DNA of 64,000 nucleotides from Todiramphus chloris collaris (GCA_025345505.1 JANVCC010009895.1:424277-488276); one strand, 5' to 3'. Counted from the stretch's first letter, positions 20,995 to 31,727 are shown. Made by a program: numbers and translations. Notes: generated from the sequence alone by a model not told the origin.

Positions 20995-21860
20995 GAGATA
21001 CTGTACCAATGTATGGCCACTGTATGGATTGAGTGGGGGTTGGAGTGGCTGGCAGGAGGTGCCTTGGATTGTGATGCCTTGGTGGAGCTGATGGTGATTT
21101 TGGAGGAAAATGAGAAATGAGATGAAGTAATATATGCAGATATGTTTTTCTGAGTTAGAAATCATCCCGAGTGGCAGAGGAAATGTGGATTAAATGTGTC
21201 TTGATAAGACCCCTTAGTTTTGGCTTTGGAAAAGGACCGTAAGAAGGACAGGGAAGCGTTGAAACCTTTGAAAGGAAAGGGAAAGGAGGAGGAAAGAATG
21301 GAAGACTATGCACCCCCGATCGACCTGAGAGTGGAGCAAAGAGTGGAGCCAGATTCAACCGTACAGGAAGATTATAGATGCTTTATGGGGAGAAATGACA
21401 GACACCGAAAAACAGTTAATAATTAGAACTGCTCGGACTCACGTGCAGGGACAAATTGCCTCGGGAACTTTGCAAGGAACAGTGGATCAACACGTCCCCC
21501 TTGCCGATCCTAATTGGGACCCAAATACTCCTGCTGAGCATGAAAGACTACAAAGATATCAGAATTTGATTAAATTTAGATTGGAGACTGTGACACACAA
21601 ACCACTAAATTGGTCATGTGTATACTCGTTGCGACAGGGGCCTCATGAAACCCCCAATGAATTTCTGGAAAAATTACGATCGGCCATGAGGAAACACACG
21701 CCCCTTGATCCGGCTTCTGCGGAGGGGACACAGCAGCTGGGCTTTTTATTTATTGGCCAGTCAATGGAAGACATTAAAAACAAAAACAAAACTTCCAAAA
21801 GTTAAAGGGCCCAAGGCAAGGGATTTAGAAAAACTCTTAGATGAAGCATGGACAGTGTTT
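20880..21860 (+). pseudogene. gag: Gamma-type gag (matrix to capsid)
   Basis: Start MGGGQSQEI at 20880, disrupted soon after. Matrix text (ALDCDALVELMVILEEN) near 21060-21115; basic/acidic linker 21220-21420. The best open part is 21395-21805 (136 codons): capsid with PLADPNWDPN and a class I major homology region, QGPHETPNEFLEKLR (about residues 70-85), ending KNKNKTSKS. A nucleocapsid-like stretch follows out of frame to about 22150. Several stops and shifts; no full Gag possible. Confidence 0.75.
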
Positions 21861-22169
21861 CAAAATTGAGACTCCAATAACAGGAGGAGCCTGCGAAACG
21901 TTATTGCAACGGCAATGGTAGCAGCATTACAAATGCAGACAGGGCAGAGAAGGAATGGAATGGAGGGTGGAGGTAAAGAATGGGGTACAGGAGTTTTGTC
22001 CCCAGATTACAGAGCGATCAATGTGCACACTGTAAGAGAAAAGGGCATTGGAGAAATGAATGTCCTGAGAGAAGCAGGGGGAGAGGTAGAGGAGCGATGC
22101 AGGCTCATTTTGAAGAAGATTGATGGGGACCTGGGGAATCTACCCCAGTGGATCCACTGGTTAAAATAA

Positions 22170-22985
22170 GGCTAGGGGAAAACAAAGAGACATGGAATTT
22201 TTAATTGACTCAGGAGCAACATATTCAGTTTTAAATCAAGCCTTGACACCAATAGATGATGACTTCATAACGGTAAAGGGAGCCACTGGCCAAAGTGAAA
22301 AGGCATAGTTCTTAAAACCCCTCAAATTCAAATTAGGCAAGCAGTTTGGCATACATAAATTTTTGTATATGCCAAACTTGCCCAAGCCATTATTAGGGCA
22401 AGATTTATAGGAGCACTTGGGAGAAGAGATAAAATTTGAAGAAGGAAAAACTAAAATAGGGAATGAACAATTAATTAAAATCCTAAGCTTGGCTCTCATT
22501 AGCACCGCCATCAAAGCTTGGGTACCTGAGAAAATAAAAGACCAAGTATTTCCAGGAGTATGGGCATCAGAAATACCTGGGAGGGCAAAGACTGCCTCCC
22601 CAGTAGTGGTGAAACTCAAACCAGGGACCCAGACAGTAAAAATTAAACACCCTCTAATTCAACCAATAATTGAACAGTTCATAAATTATAGATTGCTAAC
22701 AGAGTGTGAATCTGAATATAACACTCCTATCCTGCCAGTTAAGGAACCAAATGGGAGTTACAGAATAGTGCAGGATCTGAGGGCCATTAACAGGATAACT
22801 GGGGATTTATATCCAGTAGTGGCAAATCCATATACATTATTAAGTAAATTAATATCTGAATTGGCTTGGTTTACCGTATTGGATCTGAACGATGACTTCT
22901 TTTGCTTGCCCCTGAGTTTGGAGGACCAGCTCTTGTTTGCTTTTGGGTGGGAAAACCCAAATTTTGGAAGAAGACAAAAGGTGAA
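22170..22985 (+). pseudogene. pol: Gamma-type protease and N-terminal RT
   Basis: Protease text LIDSGATYSVLNQ around 22205-22240 (DSG for the usual DTG), then a linker with EIPGRAK (22417 onward) and RT fingers/palm: VKEPNGSYRIVQDLRAIN, VANPYTLLSKL, TVLDLNDDFF (first catalytic Asp region) and FAFGWENP. At about 22978 the coding text fuses to LTR2 U3, so palm motif YVDD and all later domains are gone. The 193-codon frame 22417-22998 is the longest intact piece. Confidence 0.8.
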
Positions 22986-23313
22986 AAGTACACTGTGAGG
23001 AAGACTGGGGGCCTTCCTCCTGAAGACCCCGGCCCATGACCACCAGACAGCAGTGCGCAAGTGCCAAAGGGAGGAGACCCATGATAATGAGTTCCTGGAC
23101 CTGATTATAATCATCCAACCCCACATAATGAATATGTAGTTAACGCTGTTGGATATGCATGATTTAGTGTAATAAATGCCTGCTTGCTTGACATCCGGTG
23201 TGCGTGTTGGTGGAGTGCAGACTCCCCGCGCACCCAGCGCTGCTTGCTCATTCCCCATCACTAATAAATTTTTATTTTTTTATTTAAAGACGATTTTGGT
23301 CTCATTTATAACA
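22975..23313 (+). mobile_element. LTR2, truncated 3' LTR of G-Trp
   Basis: Starts inside U3 (AAAAGGTGAAAAGTACACTG) directly after RT coding sequence and ends CTCATTTATAACA. Lacks the U3 tandem repeats of the 5' LTR. Confidence 0.8.
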
Positions 23314-23334
23314 TGCAGGATCAGGAGATTGCTA

Positions 23335-24553
23335 TGACGTGCGGAAAACAAACTTTATAACTCGTGAAAGGTTATAAAGCAGATATGTTTATTACAGCGC
23401 CGGGCGCAAGGGGGATCGTTCCTGCTAACTTGCCCACCGAAGTCTCCATCGATCAGGCATTTATTACACCAAAGCATGCATATTCAACATAGTTAGTTAC
23501 ATATTAATTATATAGGGTTGGATTATTATAATCAGTTCTGGGAACTCCTCATCATACTGAAGTGAAGGGGACAGTGTTCTGTTTAAGATAATGAAGCAAC
23601 TTGAGCAGCCCTTGTTATCCTGGGGCCTCCTGAGATAAACAGGAGACAGGACCTTGAGGCTTGACAGCTTTATGGGCCTTAGCTCATCTTGCATGGCTTG
23701 TAGATAAGGGAAGCTAACTCCAAGACAGGGAGGAATAAAGAGCCTCCCACCAGTCCTGTGATCTCTGACTCATCACAACTCTGCATCCTGAGACAAAAGG
23801 TGAAAAGTACACTGTGAGGAAGACTGAGAGCCTTCCTCCCAAAGACCCCCAAAGACCCAGGCCCATGACCACCAGACGGCATTACACAAGCGCCAATGGG
23901 AGGAGGCCTATGATAATGAGTTCCCGGAACTGATTATAATGATCCAACCCTATATAATGAATATGTAGCTAACTCTGTTAAATATGCATGCTTTGGTGTA
24001 ATAAATACCTGCTTGATGGACACTTGGGTGTGCAAGTTAGGAGGAATGATCCCCCTTGCACCCGGTGCCGTAATAAACATACCTGCTTTATAACCTTTAC
24101 GGGTTGTAGAGTTTGTTTTCCGCATGTCAATAGGCCTCCTCCCATTGGCGTTTGTGCAATGCCGTCTGGTGGTCCTGGGCTGGGGTCTTCGGGAGGAAGG
24201 CTCTCAGTCTTCCTCGCAGCGTACTCTTCACCTTTGGTTCAAAATGCTTATGTGTCACAGGTTTCTTAATCACAGGACTGGTGTGGTCCTGCTTATCTCG
24301 GGTAGCCCCTCTGTGTTAATCATGCATTCCCTTTTTTCTTTAGGTTAGTTTCTCTTATCTACAAGTCATGCAAGATAAGGTAAGGCGCATAATGCTGTCA
24401 AGCCTTAAGGCTGTTCCACCTTTATTGTCTCGATGTCCTGTCTCCTGTTTATCTGAGGAAGCCCCAGGATTCTGTAAATAGTTACAAAGAATAACAAGTG
24501 TTTCTCAACTTGCTTTGTTATCTTTCCAGCAGAGCACTGTCCCCCTCACTTCA
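23335..24553 (-). mobile_element. LTR3 solo, minus strand, split by a second LTR3
   Basis: Left part 23335-23557 (R/U5) and right part 24134-24553 (U3) form one reverse LTR, TGAAGTGAGG to CGCACGTCA, flanked by a 4-bp duplication GCTA (23331-23334, 24554-24557). It sits in the K+ gag; removing it joins two open gag segments. Confidence 0.85.
23558..24129 (+). mobile_element. LTR3 solo, plus strand, nested in LTR3
   Basis: 572 bp, TGAAGTGAAG to CGCATGTCA. Flanks ATAC (23554-23557) and ATAG (24130-24133) fit a 4-bp duplication with one later change. AATAAA occurs near 23999 and 24072. Its middle (GTGAGGAAGACTG to GGAGG) is closely related to LTR2 U3. Confidence 0.85.
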
Positions 24554-25672
24554 GCTATAATTCCTCAAGAGGGTGTGACACTAGTTCAAGGTGATAGTAA
24601 CACCCTGCAAGGGGATGTCCAAGCCTATCCTGTGTTTAAGGCTGTCCCAAATACATGTGAAAATTATAAACATGATGTTATTGCTTGGAGGGTTTTACAG
24701 TATTTATAATCCAAAGTGGCACGATATGGGCTTGGATCTCCTGAAGTCATGCAAGTTTAATTAGACTGCTGAATACTGATCTGCTTGCTCCATTTGATAT
24801 TAAGCACTTAAATCAAGTCCTATTTCGACCTGTACAATTATATAGTTTTTGAGGGTATCTGGAGAAAGATGGCTGATAAGGTTGCACTACAGAATCATCA
24901 GTTGCCTTCTACTGACATTAGATATGAAGCTGGAGTAGAAAACCTTATGGGAATTGATCACTTCTCTAATCCCAATGTCCAGGCCACCTGGCCCCCTCAA
25001 ATCCTAGAGCAAGCTCAAAAGGTTGGCATGGGAGCCCTACTGAAGACCATAGACATGGCTGCTCCTAAAACATGGTATATAAAAATATGTCAGGGGCAGA
25101 CAGAGACATTTTTACCCTTGGTGGAGAAGGTTGCTGCTGCCCTTGAGAAGCAGCTTGAAGATGATTCGTTAAGGCAGATGATGTGCATACAATTAGCAAG
25201 AGACAATGCTAATGATGAGTGTAGAAAGATCATAGATGTTCTACCAGGGGAGCCTACACTTGCAGAAATGGTTGAAGCCTGTGCTAAGGTGGGGTCTGCG
25301 AGCCATAAAAGGTCTGCTTTGGCTGCGTTTCTGCCATCTGTTCATGCATCTTCTGATTGTGAACCGAAGCAGTCCAAAGCCGGGAGCAAACGGAAAAGGG
25401 CTAAACCTAGTCAAGAGGAAAACACAGGGACCCCCCAGTTGAAGAGGTGTGGTAGGCCAGGTCATCGTGCAGAATACTGCAGATCTCTGCGCCATGCCGA
25501 CGGTCGGCCTCTGCCAGGAAACTCACACTGGGGTGCAAAAAGGGGGAATTGCTCTCCGATGCAGGTGTTCCCCCAGGGAATGGCACAGACACAGGCCTAC
25601 CCAGCCACTTTAGAGATGGCAGCCCAGGATCAGCTGGGGTTGATGTCTACGCCACAACAGCAGTCATCCTAG
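24554..25672 (+). pseudogene. gag: K+ class II gag, capsid and nucleocapsid
   Basis: Capsid C-terminal domain with the class II major homology region GQTETFLPLVEKVAAALEKQ (about residues 76-95 of the 267-codon frame 24869-25672), then RQMMCIQLARDNAN. One zinc knuckle CGRPGHRAEYC is left, in which the first cysteine of C-X2-C is replaced, so it is damaged; the second knuckle is not seen. N-terminal capsid lies at 24554-24868 with a stop at 24707 and shifts. The text continues in frame across the LTR3 target site (QDQEIA|IIPQEGV). Confidence 0.85.
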
Positions 25673-25870
25673 AATCTAGTCATATTTGTAAGGTCCCTTT
25701 GGATGCATATGGACCCCTAGGGCAGGGACTCGGTGCAATGCTCGTGGGAAAAGCTTATGTTACCCACTGAGGGATCTTTGTACACCCAGAAGCTATTGAT
25801 GCTGACTTTACAGGCCAGATTCATGCAGTTTCATCAGGTCTATCGAGTGGATCCCTCCATTGATATCACT
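25620..25870 (+). pseudogene. K+ dUTPase fragment
   Basis: Text SAGVDVYATTAVIL, then GPLGQGLGAMLVGK and a frame-broken HPEAIDADFTGQI matches the betaretroviral dUTPase domain encoded upstream of protease. The enzyme would hydrolyse dUTP; motif 3 and protease are deleted, and a TGA near 25768 interrupts it. Confidence 0.65.
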
Positions 25871-26260
25871 GTTTTCATTACTGCTCCAGACCTCCATCCC
25901 ACAGGTATCATTGGCCAGTGGAACACACAATGGCCTGACCCTTTGCATATCCTAGAATGGGTCTTTCTGCCTCATCAGCCAAAAAAGACAGCACTCATGT
26001 TGTTTGAATCGATCGCTTCTCTGATAATCAAATGCTGCCAACGGTGCTTGCAATTAATGGCAGTGGATCCTGCAACAATTGTTCCTCCAGTACCGCAGGA
26101 ACACTTTGAGTGGAGCTTTGCCAATAGCGCTCCTTTGCAAAGTGCGCTGCAAAATTTTTCAGGGCAGATTTCTTACCACCTACCCAGTCAGAAAGTTAAA
26201 GTCCTTAAGGCTATGTTTAGAATTAGATGTAAATTTCTATTTAAGACTAATATCTGGTAG
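25871..26260 (+). pseudogene. pol: K+ RT connection fragment
   Basis: QWPDPLHILEWVFLPHQP and EHFEWSFANSAPLQSAL correspond to the RT thumb/connection of class II pol, also at 27968-28234 on the other strand. A deletion joins it to the dUTPase, so RT catalytic motifs are absent. Confidence 0.7.
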
Positions 26261-26461
26261 AATTGTGATGTAGAACTGGGTTTGCTAGATGTATCTCCCA
26301 TGACATCGCTGGGGAGTCTCTCTGCCCACTTTAGAGCAGCATCTGATTTGGGCTCTGTTTGGTAACTGGCCATTAGCAAGCAGATCCCTTATGCTGTGTT
26401 TGTTCTCCCTTCTGCAAGGTCACCCGCAGAGGATTGCAAACAATGCCTTTTTGGTCTTTAA

Positions 26462-26475
26462 ACAACAAGGGGGAA
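26462..26475 (+). other. Polypurine tract of K+
   Basis: ACAACAAGGGGGAA just before the 3' LTR1 start. Confidence 0.65.
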
Positions 26476-26476
26476 T

Positions 26477-26818
26477 TATGGATGCTGAAAAGCAGCTAGC
26501 AGAGGGATTTTCTCAGGTTCTCAAAATATTCGGTGAGAATTCTGCCTTTCTCACACATGTTATGAGAAACAATAGGATGGTTTTTGTAATCTGGACCAAC
26601 ACCTGGTTTTTTGCTAAGTTCTATTTATGGTACACTGGAAAAATATTTTGAAATAGGTGCTGTAGGACTTTAGCCAATTACCCTAGGAGATGGGTGATCA
26701 CTGACCAGTCGCCCTCTGGGGCTAGGGTATATAAAATGGGCTTAAGTTGTTTCTTTTGCCTGCTCTTGCTGAATTTGTTTGTTGCTGCATCTCTTCGTTC
26801 CTGGCATTAACAGCAACA
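26477..26818 (+). mobile_element. LTR1, 3' LTR of K+
   Basis: 342 bp, TATGGATG (first TG mutated to TA) to AACAGCAACA; same family as 17034-17386, followed by the right GTCTCC duplication. Confidence 0.9.
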
Positions 26819-26829
26819 GTCTCCTGCTT

Positions 26830-27545
26830 TAATTTCTGTCAGTGTTCCTGCCATACCTTGTATGTGTCTTATTTTTGGTGGAACGGACTCTCCTTCAGCT
26901 AACCTTAAAAAGTTAAGTACATAGACTGCCTTCTGAATCCACTCGTGTGGTATAGCCTGCGGTTCTCCCCCTTTTTGTTTTTGTAGTTGTCACTTCAATG
27001 TTTTATTCTTTCGTTCCACAATGGCCTGTCCCGTTGGGGAATGAGGGATCCCTGTGGCATGTGTAATACCCCAATGTTGAAAAAACTCCTGAATGACTTT
27101 TGAGAAGTAACAAGGGTCATTATCTGTTTTTGTTTGCAAAGGGACTACCAGTGCCATAAATGCTGACCTCAGGTGTTTTTTTCACGTGATGGCTGGTTTC
27201 TCCGGTCTAGACTGTTGCCCAGACACACAAAGAAAAGCAGTCAACTGATGCATGCACATACTTTAACCACCCAAACTGCCACATGCGTTACATCCATTTG
27301 CCAAAGCTGCAAGGAATGCAACCCTCTCAGGTTAACTGCGACAGACACAGCTGTCCCTAACTGTTGGCAATCTGGGCACATCTGAGTGATGCCTTTTGCA
27401 TCCCCGGTAGAGATGTTAAACTGTTTAGCTAGAACCTTAGCAGATTGATGGAAAAATTCATGAGACTGTTTTGCTTGGTTTAACATGTCTGGCACCAGTC
27501 CTGCCCACACGGCGGCTGCCAACTGATAGGCTATTGCATTTCCCA
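26830..27545 (-). pseudogene. pol: K- integrase
   Basis: Zinc-binding N-terminus HEFFHQSAKVLAKQF..CPDC (HHCC pattern, about 27360-27460), then WQMDVTHV with the first catalytic Asp (about 27290). Frame shifts follow. The core continues (TDNDPCYFSK with the second Asp near 27110; PHSPTGQAIVERKNKTLK with the catalytic Glu near 27020). A TGA interrupts after NKTLK. C-terminal domain degenerate. All three acidic residues are visible but spread over frames. Confidence 0.8.
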
Positions 27546-28234
27546 TTGTCAATTCCCCTGGTAAACTGGTATGGCTCCGAATATGAACAATATGATACGG
27601 TTGTTGTCGATTTTGTAATAAATACCATAATGTTCTGAATTGTTCATAGAGCTCTTCCTGTTTAACATGTTTTATGATTGCTCTTTCTAATCTTTGTACT
27701 ACTCCTACTACATACAGAGAATCTGACATAATGTTTAATGGGGTGTCTGGCCATAATTTAAAGGCTTCAATTACAGCTTCAAATTCCACCTTCTGTACTG
27801 ATCCCTGCTTTTTAACCACATGATGTATCCACTCTCCTTGCTCACGCCATACCACCACGGCCTTACCTATTTTTCCTCCCCCATCTGTAAAGACTATTCC
27901 CTCTTACAGGTGTTTGACTATACTTTGGTACTTCTTCTACCCTTGTGTTTTTCAAGAATGTAAACATTCAACGTGGTGGGTAGTGTACTTTTATAAGCCC
28001 ATCATACCGTGCCAACGTGATTTGAAGGGGCGTTGATTGCTGCAGAGCCCACTCAAAATATTCATGTTGTAGTGGCATTAAGATTGTTACCGTTTCTTCT
28101 CTTGCGACATCAATAATCCTTTCTCGGCCCCTCATTATGAGGTTTGCAAAACTTTCTAACTTTGTACTAATAGTTTTCCTGGGTTGAAATGGTAAAAATA
28201 CCCATTCTAAAATTCTTAACGGTTTTTTATCCAT
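27546..28234 (-). pseudogene. pol: K- RT connection and RNase H
   Basis: Connection 27968-28234 (LRILEWVFLPFQPRK, QHEYFEWALQQSTPLQ). RNase H in the frame starting 27858: VEFEAVIEAF (Glu), MSDSLYVVGVV (Asp) and a C-terminal VHIRSHTSLPG with a histidine loop. A break lies near 27900. Confidence 0.75.
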
Positions 28235-28388
28235 TGCATAATAATAGCATTTGGATGTTGTTCATGGTTCATTAAGGCCAATACTATGCCTTCCCCTGAC
28301 TCCATTCTGTCCCCATACGCTGTTGAAATCTTATTCGTTATATGTTCTAACGCCTGCTGAGCTTCTGGGATTAAATACCAGGGTGAAT

Positions 28389-29240
28389 TTATATCCCCTC
28401 ACCCTTCAATACTTGAGTTAAGGAATCAAGTTCCTCATTGGTAATTCCACAAATATTATGCACCCAGGTAATATCTCCAACGAGCTTTTGAACATCATTC
28501 AGTATTTCTATGTGGACTCGCAAGTGTATCTTTTGTGGCATAATTGTTGTTTTTGTTATTTCCCATCCCAGATACTTCCAATGCTCTGTGGTTTGAATCT
28601 TTTCAGGGGCAATTTGAAGACCACCGTGTTGCAAGGTGGCAGTAAGATCCTGAATCATTTGAGTCTTTGAAATTGTCTCTCCAGTAATCAAAATATCATC
28701 CATATAATGATAAATGATATATTGAGGCCATTTTTTTCTAATTGGCTGTAGGGCCCAGTTCACATAAATTTGACACATAGTGGGCGAATTTTTCATTCCT
28801 TGTGGTAATACCACCCAATGATATCTTTGCATGGGACTAGCCTTGTTCATGCTAGCAACAGAAAATGCAAACCTCTCCGCATCTTCTCCATCCAGCGGAA
28901 TGGTAAAGAAGCAATCCTTAAGGTCTATAATTAACAGTTCCCAATTTCAAGGAATCATACTGGGAGATGGTAGCCCTGTCTGAAGGGCTCCCATGTCCTC
29001 GAAGACCTTGTTGATTTTCCTTAAGTCATGTAGCAGTCACCACTTTCCACTCTTTTTTGGTATCACAAATATGGGTGTATTCCAGGGACTAGTTGTAGGC
29101 CGAAGATGTCCCTTTTCTAATTGTTTGGTGACCATATTCCTGTAATTTAGCAACCTTTACTGTTGTTAGTGGCCATTGATCAACCCATACTGGAGTGTCT
29201 GTTTTCCACTGCAATTTGAGTATTGGTCGCTCCTCAATGG
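28389..29240 (-). pseudogene. pol: K- reverse transcriptase
   Basis: Palm frame 28389-28850: MNKASPMQRYHWVVLPQGMK, then the intact catalytic box YHYMDDILITG, then thumb text KYLGWEITKT. Upstream (28851-29240) fingers/palm text such as FTIPLDGEDAERFAFSVA is in other frames. Typical class II RT with YMDD. Confidence 0.85.
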
Positions 29241-29243
29241 CTG

Positions 29244-29945
29244 CTACATAAAACCCTGAGGATTGCTAGACAAGGTAACATTCATTTGACTTAGCACATC
29301 ACGTCCCAACAAACTAATGGGTATAGGTGCTACATAAGGTCGCACAGAACAACGAAACCCATCTGAATTCTTACATGTAAGGACCAACATGCTTTGTTGT
29401 GTCGTAGAAATTCCTCCCACTCCCATCAGTCCATGAGCGGGATTGGTAAGAGGCCAAGTCGGTGACCAGGTATGTTGGCTAAGTATTGTCACATCCGCTC
29501 CAGTGTCCACTAGCATGTCATGTATCCAAACTTTTGGCTGGCTGTGACTGTGAGGATGAATAAACTTTATTTTCATTGTTGGCTTTCGATGACTGATGTC
29601 TAAGGTAAAAAAAATCTCTGGCTGTCCAGTTGAGCCAAATCCACCCTCCCCCCTTTCATTTGTTAAGGCCCGAAGTATCTGCACAGTGAAAGGCACTAGT
29701 TGAGCAATGCAACTGGCTGCAGGTACGTTAACTGGTGGGGAGGGAGTCCACAGCATAATCTGTATTTGTCCAGTAAAGTCCGCATCAGTAACTCTAGGTA
29801 ACACAAACAGTCCTTTCTTGGTTGCTGACGATCGACCTAATAAAAGCGCACTCAATTCGTATCCTAAGGGTCCTTTAACATTAGTGGGCACACACCGGAC
29901 CGCTGCGTCCCACAGTGTTACTTCTCCTGCTGTTTCCACGTCCAC
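29244..29945 (-). pseudogene. pro: K- dUTPase-protease (234-codon open frame)
   Basis: N-terminal dUTPase motifs (GPLGYELSALLLGRSSATKKG, LPRVTDADFTGQI) are followed by an aspartic protease with LVDTGADVTIL and a C-terminal SLLGRDVLSQM. This order is characteristic of betaretrovirus-like pro genes. The frame itself is intact, but its 5' side is fused by deletion to the gag capsid, so normal gag-pro frameshifting is lost. Confidence 0.88.
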
Positions 29946-29999
29946 TCCAGCGCTCCCTGCAGTTCTGGCACAGAGGCTGCCAAGCTGCCTGGCTGCTCG

Positions 30000-31253
30000 C
30001 CCTCATTTGTGTCGACACGTGAGGAGAGAGCGCCAAGCACCCTATTAGCTGTAAAGCCTCTGTAGGTAGGCAAGCCTGTAACTGTACATTCACAAACAGA
30101 CCTTGACCAGACATTTGCTCAAACGTTATCAGATGCAGCAGGTCTCTCTCCTGTCTTTCAATATTTTTTAATGACTCTTGTATGCACAACTTATACCATC
30201 TATCTTGCCACAACAGCCGCTGAGTCGGCGTTAAGAGCATATCAGTCATCTGCCGACAATCCCAGGGTTTCAAAATCTGACCCCCTAAAATATTATCTCA
30301 CAGAGCTTGCGTAAAGGGTGCTTGTAACCCATAATTCAAAACCAATTTACGAACCTCCTTGATTAAGTCCCAATGAAAAGGTGCCCGCTGGTTCGGCCCC
30401 CCTTGCACTACCGTAACAGGGAATGCAAACGTCACATCAGTTATTCCGTCCTTCAGAGCTCCCTCATACACATTCCTCCACCAATCACTAAGATCACAGA
30501 CCATACATTGCCCCCCCCACTCGCTTTTGCCTTTCACTGTACATTGTTACCGGGGGCTCATCCCACTCATCATCACTGTCCTCCGGCAGCAGTGGATAAT
30601 CTATTGCAGGGTCTGGTGGGGAGGGTGAGATCTTAGGAGTGCCTCTCGGTGCTGGTGTCTGAGGGACCTTATTACACTGAAGAGGTTTTACTGGAGGGGT
30701 CGGCTTTGGAGGTGCTTCCATACCCATGCCGGGGCAATGTGGGTTATGGTGAACACACTCCATGGGACAATTTCCTGCCTTGCTTGCACTGCCCTTATCC
30801 TCGACTTGCTCTATAGGCTCTGTTGGTGCAGTCGGTGCAGGCAAAAAGGCGTCTGATGGAGACAAAAATGGATTAGGTAGGAGCGAGAACAGATTTATGG
30901 ACAGTTGTACTGCTGCTTCTGCCCCGTCCACCACCTTTCTGTCTGCTTTCATATCCTGCAGTGTGGTTAGTACTAATTTCCATGATATCACCAAGTCAGA
31001 TGCTACTTCATCTCCTTTCCCTATAGCGTCCTTTAATTTTTCTCCAATACCCTCCCAGGCCCCTGGCTTAAATGCCAAAGCTGGATGAGGGGCATACCCT
31101 TGATTGCGGCACCACCTTAAGAGCCACTGTAACAAATATTCACCTTAAGAGCCACTGTAACAAATATTCATCATACTTCAGTCCTCTCTTAGAGAGAATA
31201 TGCAGTAGGAGTCTGACAATCACTCTCTCTTCATGCAAAGTGTTCTGCCCCAT
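30000..31253 (-). pseudogene. gag: K- gag (matrix, proline-rich region, capsid N-terminus)
   Basis: Start MGQNTLHEERVIV at 31253 (myristoylation-type). A 28-bp tandem duplication shifts the frame after about 37 codons. Matrix resumes in 31135-30494 (LLRWCRNQGYAPHPALAF), then a proline-rich linker and an acidic SDDEWDEPP. Capsid starts in 30298-30537 (FAFPVTVVQGG) and continues 29881-30273. The capsid major homology region and nucleocapsid are missing: text joins directly to the dUTPase near 29950-30000. Confidence 0.8.
31113..31168 (-). repeat. 28-bp perfect tandem duplication in gag
   Basis: The unit starting CACCTTAAGAGCCACTGTAA and ending CAAATATT occurs twice head to tail without a mismatch. 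28 is not divisible by 3, so it shifts the gag frame. Confidence 0.95.
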
Positions 31254-31383
31254 ACCGCCCCGGCTGCTCACCTCTCAGGGTGATTTATCTCGTTGCAACG
31301 TAGTCTCACTTTTTTCCTGCTTTAGTCCCGCTGACAGCAGTGCCTCCAGCCGGGCTCCTCCTGCAGCGTCTTCTGCGCTCTCT

Positions 31384-31401
31384 AATGGATCGGGGTCACC
31401 A
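31384..31401 (-). other. Primer binding site of K-, tRNA-Trp-like
   Basis: Minus strand TGGTGACCCCGATCCATT starts 2 bases after the LTR. The first 12 bases equal the tRNA-Trp primer site; the rest diverges. Confidence 0.6.
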
Positions 31402-31403
31402 TT

Positions 31404-31727
31404 TGTGGAAGGATACTGGAATTGCACAACTCTATGAGAGTTATAAAGCAAAGACACTTTATTATCAAATTCCAGCTTAATTTATATCCTAAAATTTCCT
31501 GATTACGCGCACACTCATTATTGGTTCTACATGTTTATACACGAGCTGTTCACACACCTTATGCTAATACATAATTGTCTATCCTACACCGCCTCCATCA
31601 CCACCCCCCATCCTGGTTATCTTCTACTTTTTTCTTCTTTATCTTCTTGCTTCACTGCTTTGCTTCCTCCTTTGCCGTTCTCAAGCATACTTCAAGGTCG
31701 TCGCCCACAGCCTAATTTATTCCCACA
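31404..31727 (-). mobile_element. 5' LTR of K-
   Basis: 324 bp on the minus strand, TGTGGGAATAAATT to ATCCTTCCACA. AATAAAG lies near 31458-31466 and a TATA-like run near 31483. Not the same family as LTR1. Its outer edge abuts a CR1. Confidence 0.75.

Larger units (their letters stand above)
18970..23313 (+). mobile_element. Gamma-type provirus, tRNA-Trp primer site (G-Trp), inside K+ gag
   Basis: 5' LTR2, primer site, leader with 43-bp repeats, gag, protease, N-terminal RT, then a direct join to a truncated 3' LTR2 (22975-23313). RT palm onward, integrase, env and the 3' U3 start are deleted. Left (AAAC) and right (TGCA) flanks do not match as a duplication, so the deletion or a recombination changed an end. 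Confidence 0.8.
17034..26818 (+). mobile_element. Class II (beta/ERVK-like) provirus K+, with three insertions
   Basis: Bounded by LTR1 copies at 17034-17386 and 26477-26818 and by a perfect 6-bp target-site duplication GTCTCC (17028-17033 and 26819-26824). Own sequence: LTR, degenerate primer site, leader/gag N-terminus (17864-18969), gag capsid and nucleocapsid (24554-25670), dUTPase piece, RT connection piece, polypurine tract, LTR. Interrupted by LTR2 (17409-17859), a gamma provirus (18970-23313) and LTR3 (23335-24553). pro, most of pol and env are deleted. It inserted into the integrase of K- (26819-31727). Confidence 0.85.
26819..31727 (-). mobile_element. Class II (beta/ERVK-like) provirus K-, 3'-truncated by K+
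   Basis: Minus strand from right to left: 5' LTR (31404-31727), primer site, gag (31253 to about 30000), dUTPase-protease, RT, RNase H, integrase to 26819, where K+ inserted. Any env and 3' LTR are not recognised left of K+. Confidence 0.85.

Noticed and set aside
18970..23313. Target-site duplication for G-Trp
   Set aside because: AAAC and TGCA do not match, and an alternative start at 19113 (GAGT) does not match either.
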